DNA of 64,000 nucleotides from Vespa crabro (GCF_910589235.1 NC_060956.1:8377999-8441998); one strand, 5' to 3'; counted from the first letter of the stretch, positions 1-13,888 are shown. Numbers and translations: made by a program. Notes: generated by a model from the sequence alone, not told the origin.

Positions 1-1385
1 TCTTTTACATTTTTTTTTATAAGGGTTTTAATAAGGGTAAAGGAGTGAAGTATCGGTCCGTTCTATTTAAGGCCAAACGACCAATATCACCATCATAACA
101 AATGAGACTGAAATCACCATGAGCAGAGAAATGGTGGCACACGTGGAATGTCTTGGTTTTACATCCTTTGCCATGGGAACAGACTATATATATATATATC
201 ACTAATAATGTTACTGAAATAAATGAACAATCGATTTCGAGGAACGTGGCCTTGAGAATTGATTACATTATCTCCAATAACACGATTGTGAAATAAATGA
301 AGAATCGTTTCGTGGTTACGTGAGCCAGAAAACCGATCTCACTATTTCATCGTTTTTCATATTTTCGTTTTGGGAAAAACGTGAGCCTTATATACAAATG
401 AGACAAGATATATATACACTTGTATCGATCTTGTGATGAATGATATACGGTTATTTTCGAACATTTTCTTTAATAATTACTAAAGGCGACGAAGTAAATG
501 ATTTAATATTAAATTAAAAGTGATTTTATAAATAAAAATTTTATAAATTAAAAATGATTTTAATTTTTTCGATTTCACTTGGCAATGTTACAATAAAGCA
601 AGTCTATACAATCGTTGATTCAAACCAAATCATCTCTTTAAGGTGTACATAATAACCGCGAACGCGAACTATTTACTATTCATTCCTGAATCGGTTTGAT
701 CCTACTTATTATATTATTTCTCGCCTAACGGGCTCACTTTCTGAAAGTATTATTCGGTGAAAACGTTCACAAGCAGAGTAAATCTTTGCAGTTCACATCA
801 AGAATTTTGATTCTCGATTAGAGATTATGATCCTATACGTCCCATACATTATATTCCTAAAGATTAGACATTTTCGCTTTGGTTCTAGCGGTGTACATCG
901 TTCTTATTAGCAATCGACTAATTGGTAACTGTATTTTATTCTATATTATCGGCATACTATTTTTACAGTTATAATGTAGATCATTCGAGCAAACATCGCT
1001 CTATATATAATTAACTACATAGATTTTTGTAAACTTGATTTTATTACTTCCTAGTAATAGTCATTTTGATGTTAATATTAACTTAGGCATATGTTCTTCG
1101 CGTGACAAAGAAAAAAAATTATTTTAAGTAAAGGAAATGAAAAAAATTGAAGGAAAATGCGAGAACATATTAGTTAGAACGAGAAAAGCTTGATACGAAA
1201 GAACTGATCTTTCAGCCAAGGAGACGAAAATGAAACCATTATCTCATCTCTTTCAATATAGTTATTGGAGAAAAATGTACTATGACTGACTGGAGAGAAA
1301 GGAATTAAATAATAAATGGAATTTGTCGTTAAAGTGGAATAAATGGAATTAAATTAGTTCCTTCGATATTTATTCAAGTGAAATA

Positions 1386-1432
1386 TAAAGAGAAAATAAA
1401 AGAAAATAAAAGAAAATAAAGAGAAAATAAAA
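1386..1432. repeat. A-rich tandem repeat (AAAATAAAAG-type)
   Basis: Four or so copies of AGAAAATAAA with single-base variants lie in tandem. Non-coding. Confidence 0.8.
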
Positions 1433-3357
1433 AGAAATTTGATGTTTTATTTATAACTACAAGGAAAAAGATTTTTCCACATTTGTAAAATAAAACGATG
1501 TTATAAGGATTAATAAAAAGCCAAAGAAATAATCTTCTTACGTTGACAAAATCGTCTTAATTAGGGATGAAGCGTTTGTAAACGATGAAATTGAGCGATT
1601 TTAGAGGCGTTACGGAGCTATTAAAGTGGTTACCTATTTCAAACGAATGATGAAAGTAATATCACCTGCAAAAAAAATTTTAATTTTTTATATCATGTCG
1701 TTTAATAAAAGTCATCTGCTTTGCCCTTCATAAAGATAGAATCCTATTCTCTCTTTCTTTTCATCGTCCTCGTTTTTTCATCTCTTATTTCTTGGATATC
1801 ATTGCATTTAACTAAATTCTTTAAAGCTCACTATCTTCATTCGTTAACCGATTCATTAAGCAAGATTAAAGAGTATAAAGATACTTTAATTCATTATGGT
1901 AAAGTTTTTTACATTTTCATTAATTCGTTTATTACAATGAAATAATTTAATTTGAATCGTAAGTAATCAATATATAACTATATTGAGAAAAGTTAAAGAA
2001 TTTATTTTGAAATTTTTCGATAATAGTCTATTAAAATAAAGTATTTTAATTTTTTACCGTTTTTAAAGGTCAACATTCTTTGATAAAAAATATAAATATT
2101 AACTTGTAAATGTTAATATGCAATTTTATGTATTAGTTATCAGTTGTCAGTTGTCAATAATTTCAGTAACATAACGTTCTTCAATCTTTCAATAGTTTTA
2201 GCAGAAATACATTTATCATTTTACTCATATTTTGTTGTTTCAGTTGACATTAAATTCATATAACACGCATTCGTCTCGGCAAATCATTTTGATAACTTCC
2301 CAACCACCCAACTTATCTTGATGTGATCTTTAACGTCCTACATACTTTGCCACACGATATTTGAATGAATTATCAAATTTTATTCGCTATGTGAGGGTAA
2401 GATAGGTAAACCCACGTGTCTCGAAATAACGAGATTTATCTCTACGTATATGTGAAATGACATTTACAATGTGTAATCCAACGATATCTCTAACAGCAGT
2501 TTTAAGTACCTCGTGAAATGTAAGTCAGCTTAATTTATCGTTCCTGTAGCGACACTAATGTCACGAAGAAAAACAAACTTCTCCCGGCATTATCGTCATT
2601 CTCACGACAATTTCTCGTGTTTTCTTCTTCTTCGTCATCTCATCGATTCCTATAAAATTTTAATCGCGCTTCACGCTGATGTTGTCTAACTTGTTCCTTC
2701 TTATTGGAAAGTTCCTTTATTATTTACTATTGAAAAATATTCTGTATAAATACGAAAATTACATACAGACTTTGCTTTTCGACGGATGTACGCACATTTA
2801 TCCAATCTTATTGATTCAAAATAAATCAATAGGAACGAAAAATAAATTTTTTTTTATCTCTATATTTCCATTACTTTCACAACATCCACATTTACCCACA
2901 TAAAAACATTTTCATCCATAAATATTCTTATTGGACTCTCTAGAACTCATATTAATTTTATTATACGCTTCTCAACCAAACACTTTTCATTGTATTGCAG
3001 GAGTTTAATGATCAAAAAATAAATCGTAAATGGTTTATACTTTAGCTGATTAATTATTTTACCTAGTAGGTATTGTCAATTTTCTCAAGAAAGATAATTC
3101 ATATTATGAATGCATATATAGTTAATCGTTTTCAAAATATAACGAAAAACAAAGAACATACATATCTTTCTGCTTGATTATCAAGTTGGAAAAATTTTCT
3201 TTTACACAAGTTAACGTTTTACTTTGGTGGAATGTGAATCTTTACTTGGAGCTTTATCTAGTCTTTTACAATATTTCTTGGAAATATCGTCACGTTATTC
3301 ATATCTGACAGTCATTGATTTTGGCGTCTAGGGTTATGATCGATTACAGTTAAAGAT

Positions 3358-3465
3358 CGATTCTAACGAATATTATATAGTATTATTTTATACAAAATAT
3401 TTTATAACGAACATTATACAGTATTATATCGATTCTAACGAATAATATACAGTATTATTTTGTTC
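3358..3465. repeat. Imperfect ~36 bp tandem repeat
   Basis: CGATTCTAACGAAT occurs at 3,358 and 3,430, each followed by TATA(T/C)AGTATTATTTT. A partial third copy (TAACGAACATTATACAGTAT) lies between them. AT-rich and non-coding. Confidence 0.75.
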
Positions 3466-4196
3466 CCTCAGGCTCGATGTTTTAACGCTGCACGAGGAAA
3501 TATCTTCAGGTGATCATCATTTGAATGCGCACTTTCTTAACTGAAGAAACGAAAACTCTTTAAATTTATGGCACATAAAGTCGTCTATTTCGTGTTTCTT
3601 TACGATGCCCTTGCGAGCTTACTTGAGAGCTTCGTATTCCAAAGTTTCTACAATTCTCTTGGTGATATTTTTAATAATATGCTAAATATATATATAACAT
3701 TTCGGTAGAATTTTTTTCTGTGCTTTTTTTTTGGCAATAAAAAATCACATTATTAGATATTCATTTTAATCAAAATTCGTTGTCAATACATGCGTGACAA
3801 ATTTAGACATTTTGTATATAGTGTTTTGTAATCGTAACTACACTTAACAATGATCATATAGATTTAAATCTTCAACCAATTTTTTCTTCGAATCGGCTTT
3901 TTGAAAAGATTGGCTATACGTACACAATTCGCCGAGAGAAATAGGAATATGTATAGAGCAATTTATATGCAGCACGTTGTCGAGAGAAATTCCATCTTCC
4001 TTAGGAAAACGGTATTTCCTGGATGACCTGATATTTTCCAGCATTGGGTTACCTACGCGTTATCGTTGAAGTGTAACCTCCTCTATAGCGAATATAGCAT
4101 CGTGAATTTCACTTCGATCGCCTCTTAATTCTTGACTGATATTGATTTTTCTATATAATAGTAGAATTATAGTAAATTATAGTAATATATCTTTAC

Positions 4197-4197
4197 A

Positions 4198-4226
<29 letters not shown>
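4197..4226. repeat. (AT)n microsatellite
   Basis: An alternating AT run is interrupted once by GT, followed by GCGCGCATGTGTGT, a short purine-pyrimidine tract. Confidence 0.9.
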
Positions 4227-4228
<2 letters not shown>

Positions 4229-4508
4229 GCGCATGTGTGTATATCGTTGTCTGATTGAGCATTATTTTATTCTTAAGAGTGTTACAATTCAACGTTTTTT
4301 CTTTGAATGTTTGTCGTGAGCTCTCTGCTAACAAAGCTTAAAAACTATTGCAAAGAAGAGGGACTTAGCGATAAGCCAAAACTAGAGACATTTAGCCACG
4401 TGCATCAGAATAGTGCATTCTGTGATGCCGACTATTCTGTGGTTGTCGACTATTCTGTCTAAACATGTAGTAAAATCTCATCGACGTTCATCGTCTTTTA
4501 TTCTCCTA

Positions 4509-4512
<4 letters not shown>

Positions 4513-4566
<54 letters not shown>

Positions 4567-4573
4567 ATATATT
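4513..4573. repeat. (AT)n microsatellite
   Basis: About 22 perfect AT units are followed by imperfect TATA/ATAT sequence. Confidence 0.95.
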
Positions 4574-4829
4574 CAATATAATGTCTGTAATAAAATATAC
4601 ATACATAATTAGAGATGAAATAATTTAAAGAAATGCACTTGTTTCAATATCAATATATTTTTTAAATTATAAGTAAATAACATTAGGAAACGAATTGTTA
4701 CGAAACATTGACAAATTCTAAAATCTTCCACGTTCTTTGATAAAATTTTAATCAGTTTTAATCGAATATTATGAGGGTACGAAACGCAATGAAAACACTT
4801 CATAGTAGAGATTTCATTTTTATAGTCGA

Positions 4830-4830
<1 letters not shown>

Positions 4831-4865
<35 letters not shown>
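4831..4865. repeat. (CT)n microsatellite
   Basis: A perfect CT run of about 30 bp with one TTT interruption at its left end. Confidence 0.95.
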
Positions 4866-4868
<3 letters not shown>

Positions 4869-6506
4869 TTTTTTATATATACTAAACGTTTTCTCATGAA
4901 CCAAAGCGCTTTTCAGAAACGCCGCGGTTGTACATTAACATTGTTTCTATATAATTAAACGCCGAGCTCCGAGTATGTAAGTACTATGCTTGGCTATATT
5001 ATTATCATAGAATATACGTAAGTAAATTGAATTTTCCTGGTTTTGTCCTTTTTTATTCTCACGAGTGTTTTTATCAACGATCAATCATCTGGATTCCAAG
5101 CCATGATTCTTGTTGGCACAATTTACTTATTGACGGAAATTTATTGTTTCGTAAAAAATATCCCATACTTGGTTCAAGTCATAGGAAAATTTTTCAAAGC
5201 GAACGCATACATCGTCAGAGACATATATGTATGTGGGTATGTATGTAGGTATTCATGAAGTAAACATAATAGAATCGCTTCGTGGTGTTATTTTAAGCAA
5301 CGGTTCGTTCTAAAACTTCTGCTTCTGTCGTGCGATGCGGACATTAGTCATTTTCCATCTTGATCACTGTTTTAAAATGATTTCCAACTCAAGCGTTATT
5401 TTACCCACTTTTTAACTCACTCTCTCTCTCTCTCTCTTTCTCTCTTACTGTTTTCGTTACGAGCAGCCAAAGTTTTCTATGTTCTCAAGAGCGTAACTAG
5501 TCCATTTTATCTCGAATGTACCACACGATGATTAAACGATTACAAAGTATACCGCCACAAATGAAGATAAGTTTGTTTTTCCATCGAGCGAAAGCTCATC
5601 TTCACGAATTTATCTCACATGCCAACTTTGTCCTCGAACTCTACGAATTTGCGGATTTCTATAAAGAGGATATCTAAGGTGATTATCAAAATAGAGAAAC
5701 GTAAATGTAATATGTGACGCGAGGATGCATATACTTTCGAAGCCACATTGAAAACGATGATGATCAAAAAAAAATTAAAAAACAGAAAAAGAGATAGAGA
5801 GAGGGAGCGAGTATTATGTTATTAATTATTCTAAAAATAATGATAGGTATAAGGTTACGGTTAAGTCATGAGTTGAAAACACATCTAAAATGCAAAGAAC
5901 GAGATGAAAAAATAAGATAGAAGATTGAAATTTGGCATACGAGAGGAATAGTAGGATGTTGAGTAAGAGGACTAATATAAATTTGTGATTAAGAGAGGTC
6001 GAAAATATTACGGAAAAAACAATTTGCAATATCTTGAAAATATCGACAGAGAAATCAATGAATTTAAATATTTTTCGTAAAATATAATTTTCTCCTTTGC
6101 CATTTGTTGATTCTTTGTTATTTAAATATTGGTTTAATTCCATCATAGAAACATGTTCGATGCATGCAAATAAAGATTAGAAATTTAACCATAGATCGGA
6201 TTATTTATAATTGTTTGTATACGATAATATCGATCTTCCGCGCGGATTTAATTTCCTATATAGCCGGAAAATTCCTCGACATTTATATATACGTACGAAA
6301 ATAGTCTTTTGTCCTTCGTATGTGTATTACGCATGTAGTCGAATCGCTGGCTGTTCGACAGGCTGGAGCCACGGCTGCACCGACCTCCCTCAAATCATTT
6401 TGAATCTGACATTCGCGAAAATATCCGTAAAGAATTTGGAAGTAAGCGGCTAGATGCGCTCCTCCCATTGAAAAGGGAGTCTTCTGGTGCTGTCGATTTC
6501 GCACAG
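4866..6506. other. Non-coding stretch, nothing specific
   Basis: AT-rich DNA with a short CT run at about 5,419-5,445. The 106-codon minus frame at 5,826-6,146 is Phe/Leu/Ile-rich and consistent with AT bias. Confidence 0.5.
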
Positions 6507-6588
6507 AAAAGAGAGAGAGGGAGAGAAAGAGAGAGAGAGAGAGAGGTAGGAAGGGATGGAGAGAGAGAAAGAGAGAAAGTCGAGAGAG
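6507..6588. repeat. (GA)n imperfect microsatellite
   Basis: GA-rich purine run interrupted by GGTAGGAAGGGATGG. Open frames across it are Arg/Glu or Ser/Leu artefacts. Confidence 0.9.
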
Positions 6589-7341
6589 TCTGCATTGGTA
6601 CAGGTCGATGGACGCCTACGAGAAATGTGTCCCAAATAATCTCAAATTCGAACGGACAAGTGGGCAAACCTGGCCCAGCTCCAGTGGTACTTTCTACGTC
6701 GAACAGTGTTCCGTAGGATGAAAAATATGCATCCCTCTCTTTTTCTCTCCTTCTTCGTTCCTCGTTCTAACTTCCAGTTTTTCTCTCCTCTACCCTTCTG
6801 AGAATCGTCCTCCAAATCTCTTCTTCTTTGGCAGTCCTCTACTCGAAGTAGAACGAGTTGAGCGTGCCGAGAGCATGAAGACTATTCAGACGCCCGACCC
6901 TTTTTCGAAAAGAACGAATCGCGAATCGTCCTTCAAACCATTCCTTTGCCAGCTTCACCTTCTCTCTCTTCCCCTTCGTGAACGGAATGGGCGGCTATGC
7001 TTTTCGACAGATGAAAGAGAGTATGAGAAAGGATAGAGAGAAACGGAGAAAGAAAGGGTGTGAGGGAGAGAGAAATAGGGACGCTCGTGTCTCTGTTCAT
7101 GCGAGACGTTCTTGCACAATAAATATCTTGCACGCCGTTTACAAACCCATCCATTCTCCGTCGTGCCTCGAGTGCTTCTTGATTTATTCTTAGAGACAGG
7201 ACTACATGAAGAATATCTGCCTCTCCGTATCCGCGTATAAATTAACTCGCGTCCTGAATAATTGTTATCATGCGTAAACCGAAGACGAACATTAAGCGAT
7301 TATTCAGGCTTTATGCACATTTTTTGTCTTTCTATTGTACG

Positions 7342-7342
<1 letters not shown>

Positions 7343-7386
<44 letters not shown>

Positions 7387-7420
7387 ATCTATTTATCTAT
7401 CTATCTATCTTTCTATATCT
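7343..7420. repeat. Compound (CT)n(ATCT)n microsatellite
   Basis: About 19 CT units pass into ATCT/ATTT tetranucleotides. A slippage-derived compound repeat. Confidence 0.95.
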
Positions 7421-7923
7421 GCCTTTGTTTTTTGTATTTTGCTTCCCTTTTTTCCCTTCGTAAAAATAACTCTTTATGATAAAATATTGTTCCATCTTTA
7501 TGTGCATTCTCGTATACGAAAAGAGAATGACATTTTGTTGGCTTGAAGCATCATGTGAAGATTGGAACGATATGCTCCTACGCCGAATAAGATTCGATTA
7601 TTTTCAATTGTCATTGAACGATAAATATTATGTATATCGTACGCGTGCAGTTCTCTTTCTTGTATAGACATCAAGTAAATACTGTCATTATATAACAGTT
7701 AGATGGAAAGCATAAAGAAGGTTTATTTATCATAGGTAGTGCGAACGGCGGAAATGGCGTCGTATAACTTCGTTAATTTTATCGTTTTCTTGTACGTTTT
7801 CACACGCCTGTTTTTCACGACGTAACGATTTACCTAATAATTAAGAGATTAATTTATCAAGAAATTATTTTTACTTTCAATTGGATGTCACGTTCCATTA
7901 TAATCGCAAAAATTTTAACAACG

Positions 7924-7942
7924 TTTCTCTCTCTCCTCCGCT

Positions 7943-7990
<48 letters not shown>

Positions 7991-7992
7991 TC
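7924..7992. repeat. (CT)n microsatellite
   Basis: CT run with a short CCTCCGCTCC interruption near the left end. The plus strand is pyrimidine-rich. Confidence 0.95.
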
Positions 7993-9322
7993 TTTTCATT
8001 CGCTCGAGATCTTGAAAGCAGCCGGTACTTTCGTAACTGAGTTGGTTTCACTAGGCAAAGTAGGTAACAGTTCAAATACCCAAGTCAATCCGACCACCGA
8101 CAGAAAGTTCATCGTTCCAAGAGCTCGTGAAGCTTGCGCTACTCTAGATTTCGGATTATCAATTTAGGCATTAGGACCACTTTCAACCGTTTCCACAGCG
8201 ATGGGGGATTTATCTTGGCGTGAGCAAGCTCGAGGATTTCAATTATTCATCGGCGGTACACTTGGTTCTTCCTTCACTTACTATTTTTATCCAAAATGCG
8301 AAGGAAGCCGTGTTTTACTTCTTCCTCCGAAAAACTTCTTTTCCGTTTCAAGAAACTTACTACACGAAGTATCCGTCTGACGATTTTTGAACGAGTAAAC
8401 GTCCCGTTTTGATCATTTACCAGATTAAAAGTATTTTCTCTCTCATCTTTTTTCGTAGACCATCTGACGTTTTTACTAATTACATCCCAGTTAATTCAAA
8501 GAGAGGGATTTTACTTTTATTTCGACATCAATTGCTTAATGAAAATATCTTAAATAGAACAATTATCAGTATGTATTCTAACAAGGTAGTTGGATGCTTG
8601 CGGAAAAGGGGTAATCGAGAGGTCGGCCGAATTCTTGTCGTTGTCAAGTGCTTTTCCAATCTGGTATTCATGGAGTCAAACACTCTCTCAGATGCGTTTG
8701 GTTTGTTCGATGACGAGACGGATATTAACTCGAGCATGAAACGCCGCTGTGGGCAAAAGTCCTGTCGGAAATCACCGACAAACTTCATTGCCGGCGTGAC
8801 TCAGCGATTACGTATAGTATCTACGCGCTTATATTTCTCGCACACCCACTTCAATATGAAAGAATCTACGCGAATGTGGGTGTATATATATATGCATAAT
8901 TTCGGATGTTTCATCTTGTAAACAAGAATAAAAGAGAATCCTTAGAAAATGTCATTATGTCTTGGATTTAATCGAGCGATTTACGTGTTTTTTCAACTTC
9001 CCTTAGTAAGTACGTTCTCGCTAACTGGAAGGACATTGCCGTAAGGTGGTCTTTTTACTCTAGAGCCCGCATTGCAGCCCGGCAAAGAGGAGCGATTTAC
9101 GAGTCGTCGTCGTCGTCGTCGTTGTCGTTTTCGATGCTGGGTCGTCCTCTTTCTCTCTTCTTCCTCCTTTTCCTTTTCTCTTTGCTCGTCGTTGCCCTCG
9201 ATCGATCGGCACCGGGGAGAATTTAAGGACGCTTCGTTAAACCGCGGTGCAAAAAAGCTCGCCCGCCGATTGGGTGCACCGAAGTTCTCCTGCTAGAAGC
9301 CACTTGGGCTTCAGAAAGGAGC
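7993..9322. other. Non-coding stretch with one long chance frame
   Basis: Contains a 170-codon plus frame (8,409-8,921) that overlaps an 86-codon minus frame. Neither shows a domain or splice signals. A GTCGTC run at about 9,101-9,127 is a short triplet repeat. Confidence 0.5.
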
Positions 9323-9353
9323 AAGAGAGAAAGAGAGAGAAAGAGAGAGAAGG

Positions 9354-9399
<46 letters not shown>

Positions 9400-9419
9400 A
9401 GTGAGGGAAAGAAAAAGAT
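9323..9419. repeat. (GA)n imperfect microsatellite
   Basis: Purine-only stretch of about 95 bp with AAGAGAG variants and a perfect GA core at 9,361-9,395. An open frame in each direction is composition-driven. Confidence 0.95.
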
Positions 9420-9592
9420 GGAAGATGGAAAAAGCAGCACTCCATAGACATCCACACTCCACCATTTTCCTCGGTCCAAGGATGGATCTACCGATGGATC
9501 TTCTTCGACGATGGCTTTTGGATAACCGCCCAATCACCGCCACATATTCCTATCGATGACCCACCCTATCCTGTCGCTATTCGACCGACCCA

Positions 9593-9657
9593 CTCTCTCT
9601 CTTTCTTTCCTCTCTCTCTCTCCCTCTCTCTTTCTCTCGCTCTTTCACTCTCTCTCT

Positions 9658-9712
<55 letters not shown>
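9593..9712. repeat. Compound (CT)n(TATC)n microsatellite
   Basis: Imperfect CT repeats with CACTCT variants run into a perfect CT core and then four TATC units. Confidence 0.95.
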
Positions 9713-9839
9713 GTCCTTGATTTTACCTCATCGTCGATACGCTTCGAAGATTTATACACAATCACGATCGAAAAACGCAAATATCTTTAACGTTATTACC
9801 TTTATTAAATTGAACGCTCCCTCTTTTATTTTCTCTCTC

Positions 9840-11549
9840 TCTCTCTTTCTTAATTTCTTTCTCACTCTCTTCTTATCTTCCTTCTGCCTCTGTTCCCGCA
9901 TCGATTTCACGGAATATTCCCGTTTTACCGCAAATGCAAGCTTGTTCATCGACCACAGAAGGAGATTTTATGTTCGAGAAAGAGGCGTGGTTGGATGCGG
10001 TCCAGAGGCCTATGGTTTCACCTAGATGTGGATATCAACGTGTGTCAGCTTCCTTCGTGGCTCAAAATTTGTCTCTCTCTCTTTTTCTCTTTCAATATTC
10101 ATGAAAATTCTTTCATAAATCGGAAAGAGAAAGAAATAAAATGTCAGAAGATCGTATTAGGATTCTTTCTAACTTTTGTTAGAAATGTTTTTTAACACGA
10201 GGACTGTTCTACCCATTGAACGATCAGCCTAAATCCTTCGTTTCTTCTTTAATTACTTACTTTAATTACTCTTGCTTTCGTGTTATTTTCGTTCTATCTA
10301 CTTTTCCGTACTTTTCTCTTTCATTTTTCATTTTCCCGAAATCTTCCTAGGAAACATTCAATTTTTTTCTCTCATTTTGTTCTTCTTTTATTTCTTCTTT
10401 TTCTTCGTCGTCATCGTATTTTCTTGTTTCCTTTCTGCCCCGAACATTTCTTATTTGCTACCGTTGAACAAACAAGAAATTGGTAATAAAATCGTGGTCG
10501 GGTACGCTCGAAGCGAAAGCTCTACGGATGCGCAACAGAGGCGCGTGGGCATGGAACTAGTAATAAATCTAATTAAGTATTCCAAGCCTATTAGAAAATT
10601 ACGCTTTAATTAAGACGAACGACCAAAGATGCTTTCGGTATATAACGCTTCGGGACAGTTGGACGTCCATCGTGTTACGCGCCGGTGATCGTGTTGCCGA
10701 GAAAGAGGACAAAAGAGTGAAAGAGAAAAAGTAATAAAGAGAAAGAGACAAAGATATAAAAGGAATTTTTCTAGAAGGATCTTCATATCTTGTAAGCAAC
10801 ACGAATGGTATTTTTCTTGTTGCTGTAAAAAGTTAATATTGCACTTTAGCGTTATTTTCCATCGTTCTTGTCCATTTCTAGTTAATTACCTTAAATTTTA
10901 ATTTGTTCAACAGCTATTTTTATTTTTGTGCAATCTCCACGTTGACAAAATAGATATATTAACTTCATGTAATGTTATTTTTACGGAAAGTACAATCCCA
11001 ACAAAATGCAATTAGTTTGTAACGCGTTTTTCACTATTTTTCCTATCATTTTTTATCTTTTTATTTTTTCTCTCTTTCTTCATCTTAAGTAAGCGTCGTC
11101 AATGTTATTACTTTTGTAACATTGACGATATACAACTTGATCTTGTTTCTCTTCTTCCTTTGTTCCATTTTCCGAGCCATTTACAATATATGTATTAATA
11201 ATGCATTAGGCTTTTTTACAACTCTCGCTGGGTGTTCGCAAATCATGCTAAGTACCTGAGCATGACACGTGTTCTTTTGTGAGCTATGGTTATGACATAA
11301 GCCGATAAAAAATAAAACATATCGAGAGCAATTATCGAGATTCTCACATAAACTCGTTTTAATCATTCGTACGATCGTTCCCTAACGAGTTCATTTAGTT
11401 TCATTAGAAGAATGTAAAATTCATCGGTTATTTTATATTACTGACGAAGGCCGAAACGCATGTGAATTTGCCAGATGATCGTGACGATAGCACGAATACT
11501 AACCGTAGTTAAAACCGCCATCTATTCGAGGGAAGATAATTAAACGTAA
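9840..11549. other. Non-coding stretch
   Basis: Pyrimidine-rich patches near 10,070-10,090 and 10,270-10,440. TATAAAAGG occurs at about 10,755 with no promoter context. No gene is seen. Confidence 0.5.
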
Positions 11550-11670
11550 AGAAAGAGAGAGAGAAAGAGAAAGAAAGAGAGAGAGAGAGAGAGAAAGAGA
11601 AAGAAAGAGAGAGAGAGAGAAAGAGATAGAGAGAGAGAGAGAGAAGAGAGTGAAAGAGAAAGAGAGAGAG
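11550..11670. repeat. (GA)n imperfect microsatellite
   Basis: A 120 bp purine run of GA with AAAG interruptions. The minus-strand frame through it is Ser/Leu/Phe only. Confidence 0.95.
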
Positions 11671-12291
11671 GTATGCCTGGGTTGGTTTTATACATCCGTA
11701 TTCAACATCGGCCTTTGTCGTTTTTATCAAACATCTTTCACCATCTTGTTTTATCCTTTTCCTTCTGCTTTGCTACTAACGCTCTCTTTCTCTTCGAATA
11801 ACTTTTCCAAAGTGCATGACGAATTATATATACATACGTAGAAGCGTACATCTTGAGAACTTTATGTAGAGTGTTTCTAAAATCCTATCGCTATCCTATC
11901 TTACCTCATACATGCCAGTCTACTGATGTAATCATCTTTTACGCGATAGTTTTGATGCGTACTCTTCATCTAAGAGTTCCTTTCATTTTCCTTTTCGTTT
12001 CCTCTCGTCCAACCACGTAATACTATTATTGCCATACACCGAGCGTTCCTCCATAGAATAATCGCATGCTTCTTTTAATCTTGATAATCGGCGCGTCTTT
12101 CATCCCTTGTTCTCTCTTTCCCTTTCTACGTGAACACCGCACAAATCTTTATCCGTGTTACCGTTACTCTTCCTAGAACTTACCATGGTACAAAACTGGA
12201 GACTGGAATTTTCTTCTCATGTAGAATACTCCATGGAATTCCGACTGAAAGAATGAAAGTCAGAGTATTGTAGAAGAATACGAGAAGAAAA

Positions 12292-12292
<1 letters not shown>

Positions 12293-12333
<41 letters not shown>

Positions 12334-12350
12334 AAGAGAGAGAGAGAGAA
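12293..12350. repeat. (GA)n microsatellite
   Basis: GA run with one AAAGAAAG interruption, just upstream of the GC-richer island at 12,400. Confidence 0.95.
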
Positions 12351-12399
12351 ATAGGAAAAGGGAAGAAAAATTGTTCATGAATGTAATAGCGAACGGTCG

Positions 12400-12860
12400 G
12401 TCGACGCTATAAGGCCATTCGTTTCATCCCATTCGATTTCGGTAGCCCTTTCTCACGCTTGGCGGTATTGTTTAACGAAAAAATCAAGCTCTTTCCCCGG
12501 AAGTAGGAAGAGCGATTAATTCCAGGAGAGATTCACGTGACTCTAGTTGCGTCGCACGGATTCCTCGCACCCTCTGAAAAACGTGGACGTACCATTGCAG
12601 TCCACTGCTGGCACTACCACCACCACCACCACCACCACTATCGCCACAAGCCGGTTGCGCGGGTCATTCGTTTTCAGTCAGATTTATGGTTTCGTAGGAA
12701 AGGGTAGTGCCCGCCGCTCGAGAGCGCAGAACGTCGAGGTGAATGAGGAGGTGGAGGTGGTTCTGCTCGTCGTGGCAATGGTGGTGATGGTGGTAGTTGG
12801 TGTCGAGCCGACTAACGAACGGTTCAGCACGCTGCGGTCTTAATTTAAAAGCACCGGTCG
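12400..12860. other. GC-richer island with (CAC)n and promoter-like sequence
   Basis: This patch of higher GC and CpG content holds a perfect CAC run at about 12,618-12,639 and a GGT-rich stretch near 12,750-12,800. TTTTCAGTCAG contains a TCAGTC arthropod Inr (A at 12,676), with GGTAG at +28, a four-of-five match to the DPE. The long plus frame here (12,547-12,840) is Thr and Val runs from the triplet repeats and not convincing protein. It could be a TATA-less promoter or 5' leader. Confidence 0.3.
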
Positions 12861-13836
12861 AGCGGCTCTCTCTTCGGGTCGATTACGAACCGGACAAGTC
12901 TTTCCTAACCTGCTACTTCTCCCACAAAGCGCACAATTCTTTCTTTCAACTACCTCTTACACATACTCATACTCAAACCATTCTCTACGTTCTCTGTCCT
13001 TTTTTCCCTCTTTTTCCTCTTTTTCTTCTTCTTGCAGTTGCATATCGGCTATGTTGTCGATGTCGATGTCACGTCGTCTTTTCTCGTCGTAGCGTTATTC
13101 AGACGTTTATTTAGTGGGCTCGTACATTTGGGTTGACCGTGCCAACATAAATCTAGTCGGATCTCATTTCTTGTCCTCGTCTTCGTCCTTTTTTCGCACG
13201 AGACTACCAGTCTTGTGATTTTCTTCTTCCGGTGTTTTTCTTCCTGGTCTAGATTGAGTTATTTTATCTATCTTTGTTTGTGAAGGTTCGATCGGAACGG
13301 TGGCTTTAAAATTCTTTTCACAGTTGCTTTCAAAAAGTAAAGAAAATTTTCCTAAGATAGGACCGGTGATATGAACAAATTTCTACAAGCTTAATTAAAT
13401 TACAAACTATATTCGACATACAATTTAACTCGTTTTTAATAATATTTTAATAACCTTAAATTAGAATAAGTTGCAGTCTCGCGAAACTATTTGCATCATT
13501 TTAAATTGAAATTCTCTTATTCCAAGCGTAACAACGTATGAATTGTGTACTATTTAAAACAACGCCAAATATTAGAGTTAAGAAGACAGGATTGCGAAAA
13601 GATATTAAAAGAATTAAGATATTAAAAGAAAGAAGAAAGTAAATTGGCACAACTTTCATCAGTATAACACATATGCTCGATACATGCCTGATACTGCCTG
13701 ATTGGATGCTTTACATATGCATATAATTATGACGTGCGATTGTACGTGCCGTCCTGAATCGCGTGCACGTACACGCACACGTGTACTTACTCGTGCTATT
13801 CTCTCCTTACCTCTCCCCCTCTTATTCTTTTCTATC

Positions 13837-13839
<3 letters not shown>

Positions 13840-13888
<49 letters not shown>
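13840..13888. repeat. (CT)n microsatellite
   Basis: About 23 near-perfect CT units. A second, imperfect CT run follows at 14,031-14,094. Confidence 0.95.

Larger units (their letters stand above)
1..4190. other. AT-rich non-coding stretch
   Basis: No convincing gene. The reading frames are short, AT-driven and without a domain. Two tandem repeats are listed separately (1,386 and 3,358). A 66-codon minus frame at 3,844-4,044 has balanced composition but nothing else in its favour. Confidence 0.6.

Noticed and set aside
8409..8921. 170-codon plus-strand ORF, the longest not made of simple repeat
   Set aside because: About one such frame is expected by chance across six frames of 64 kb at this base composition. 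It has no domain and no splice or codon evidence, and it overlaps an open minus frame.
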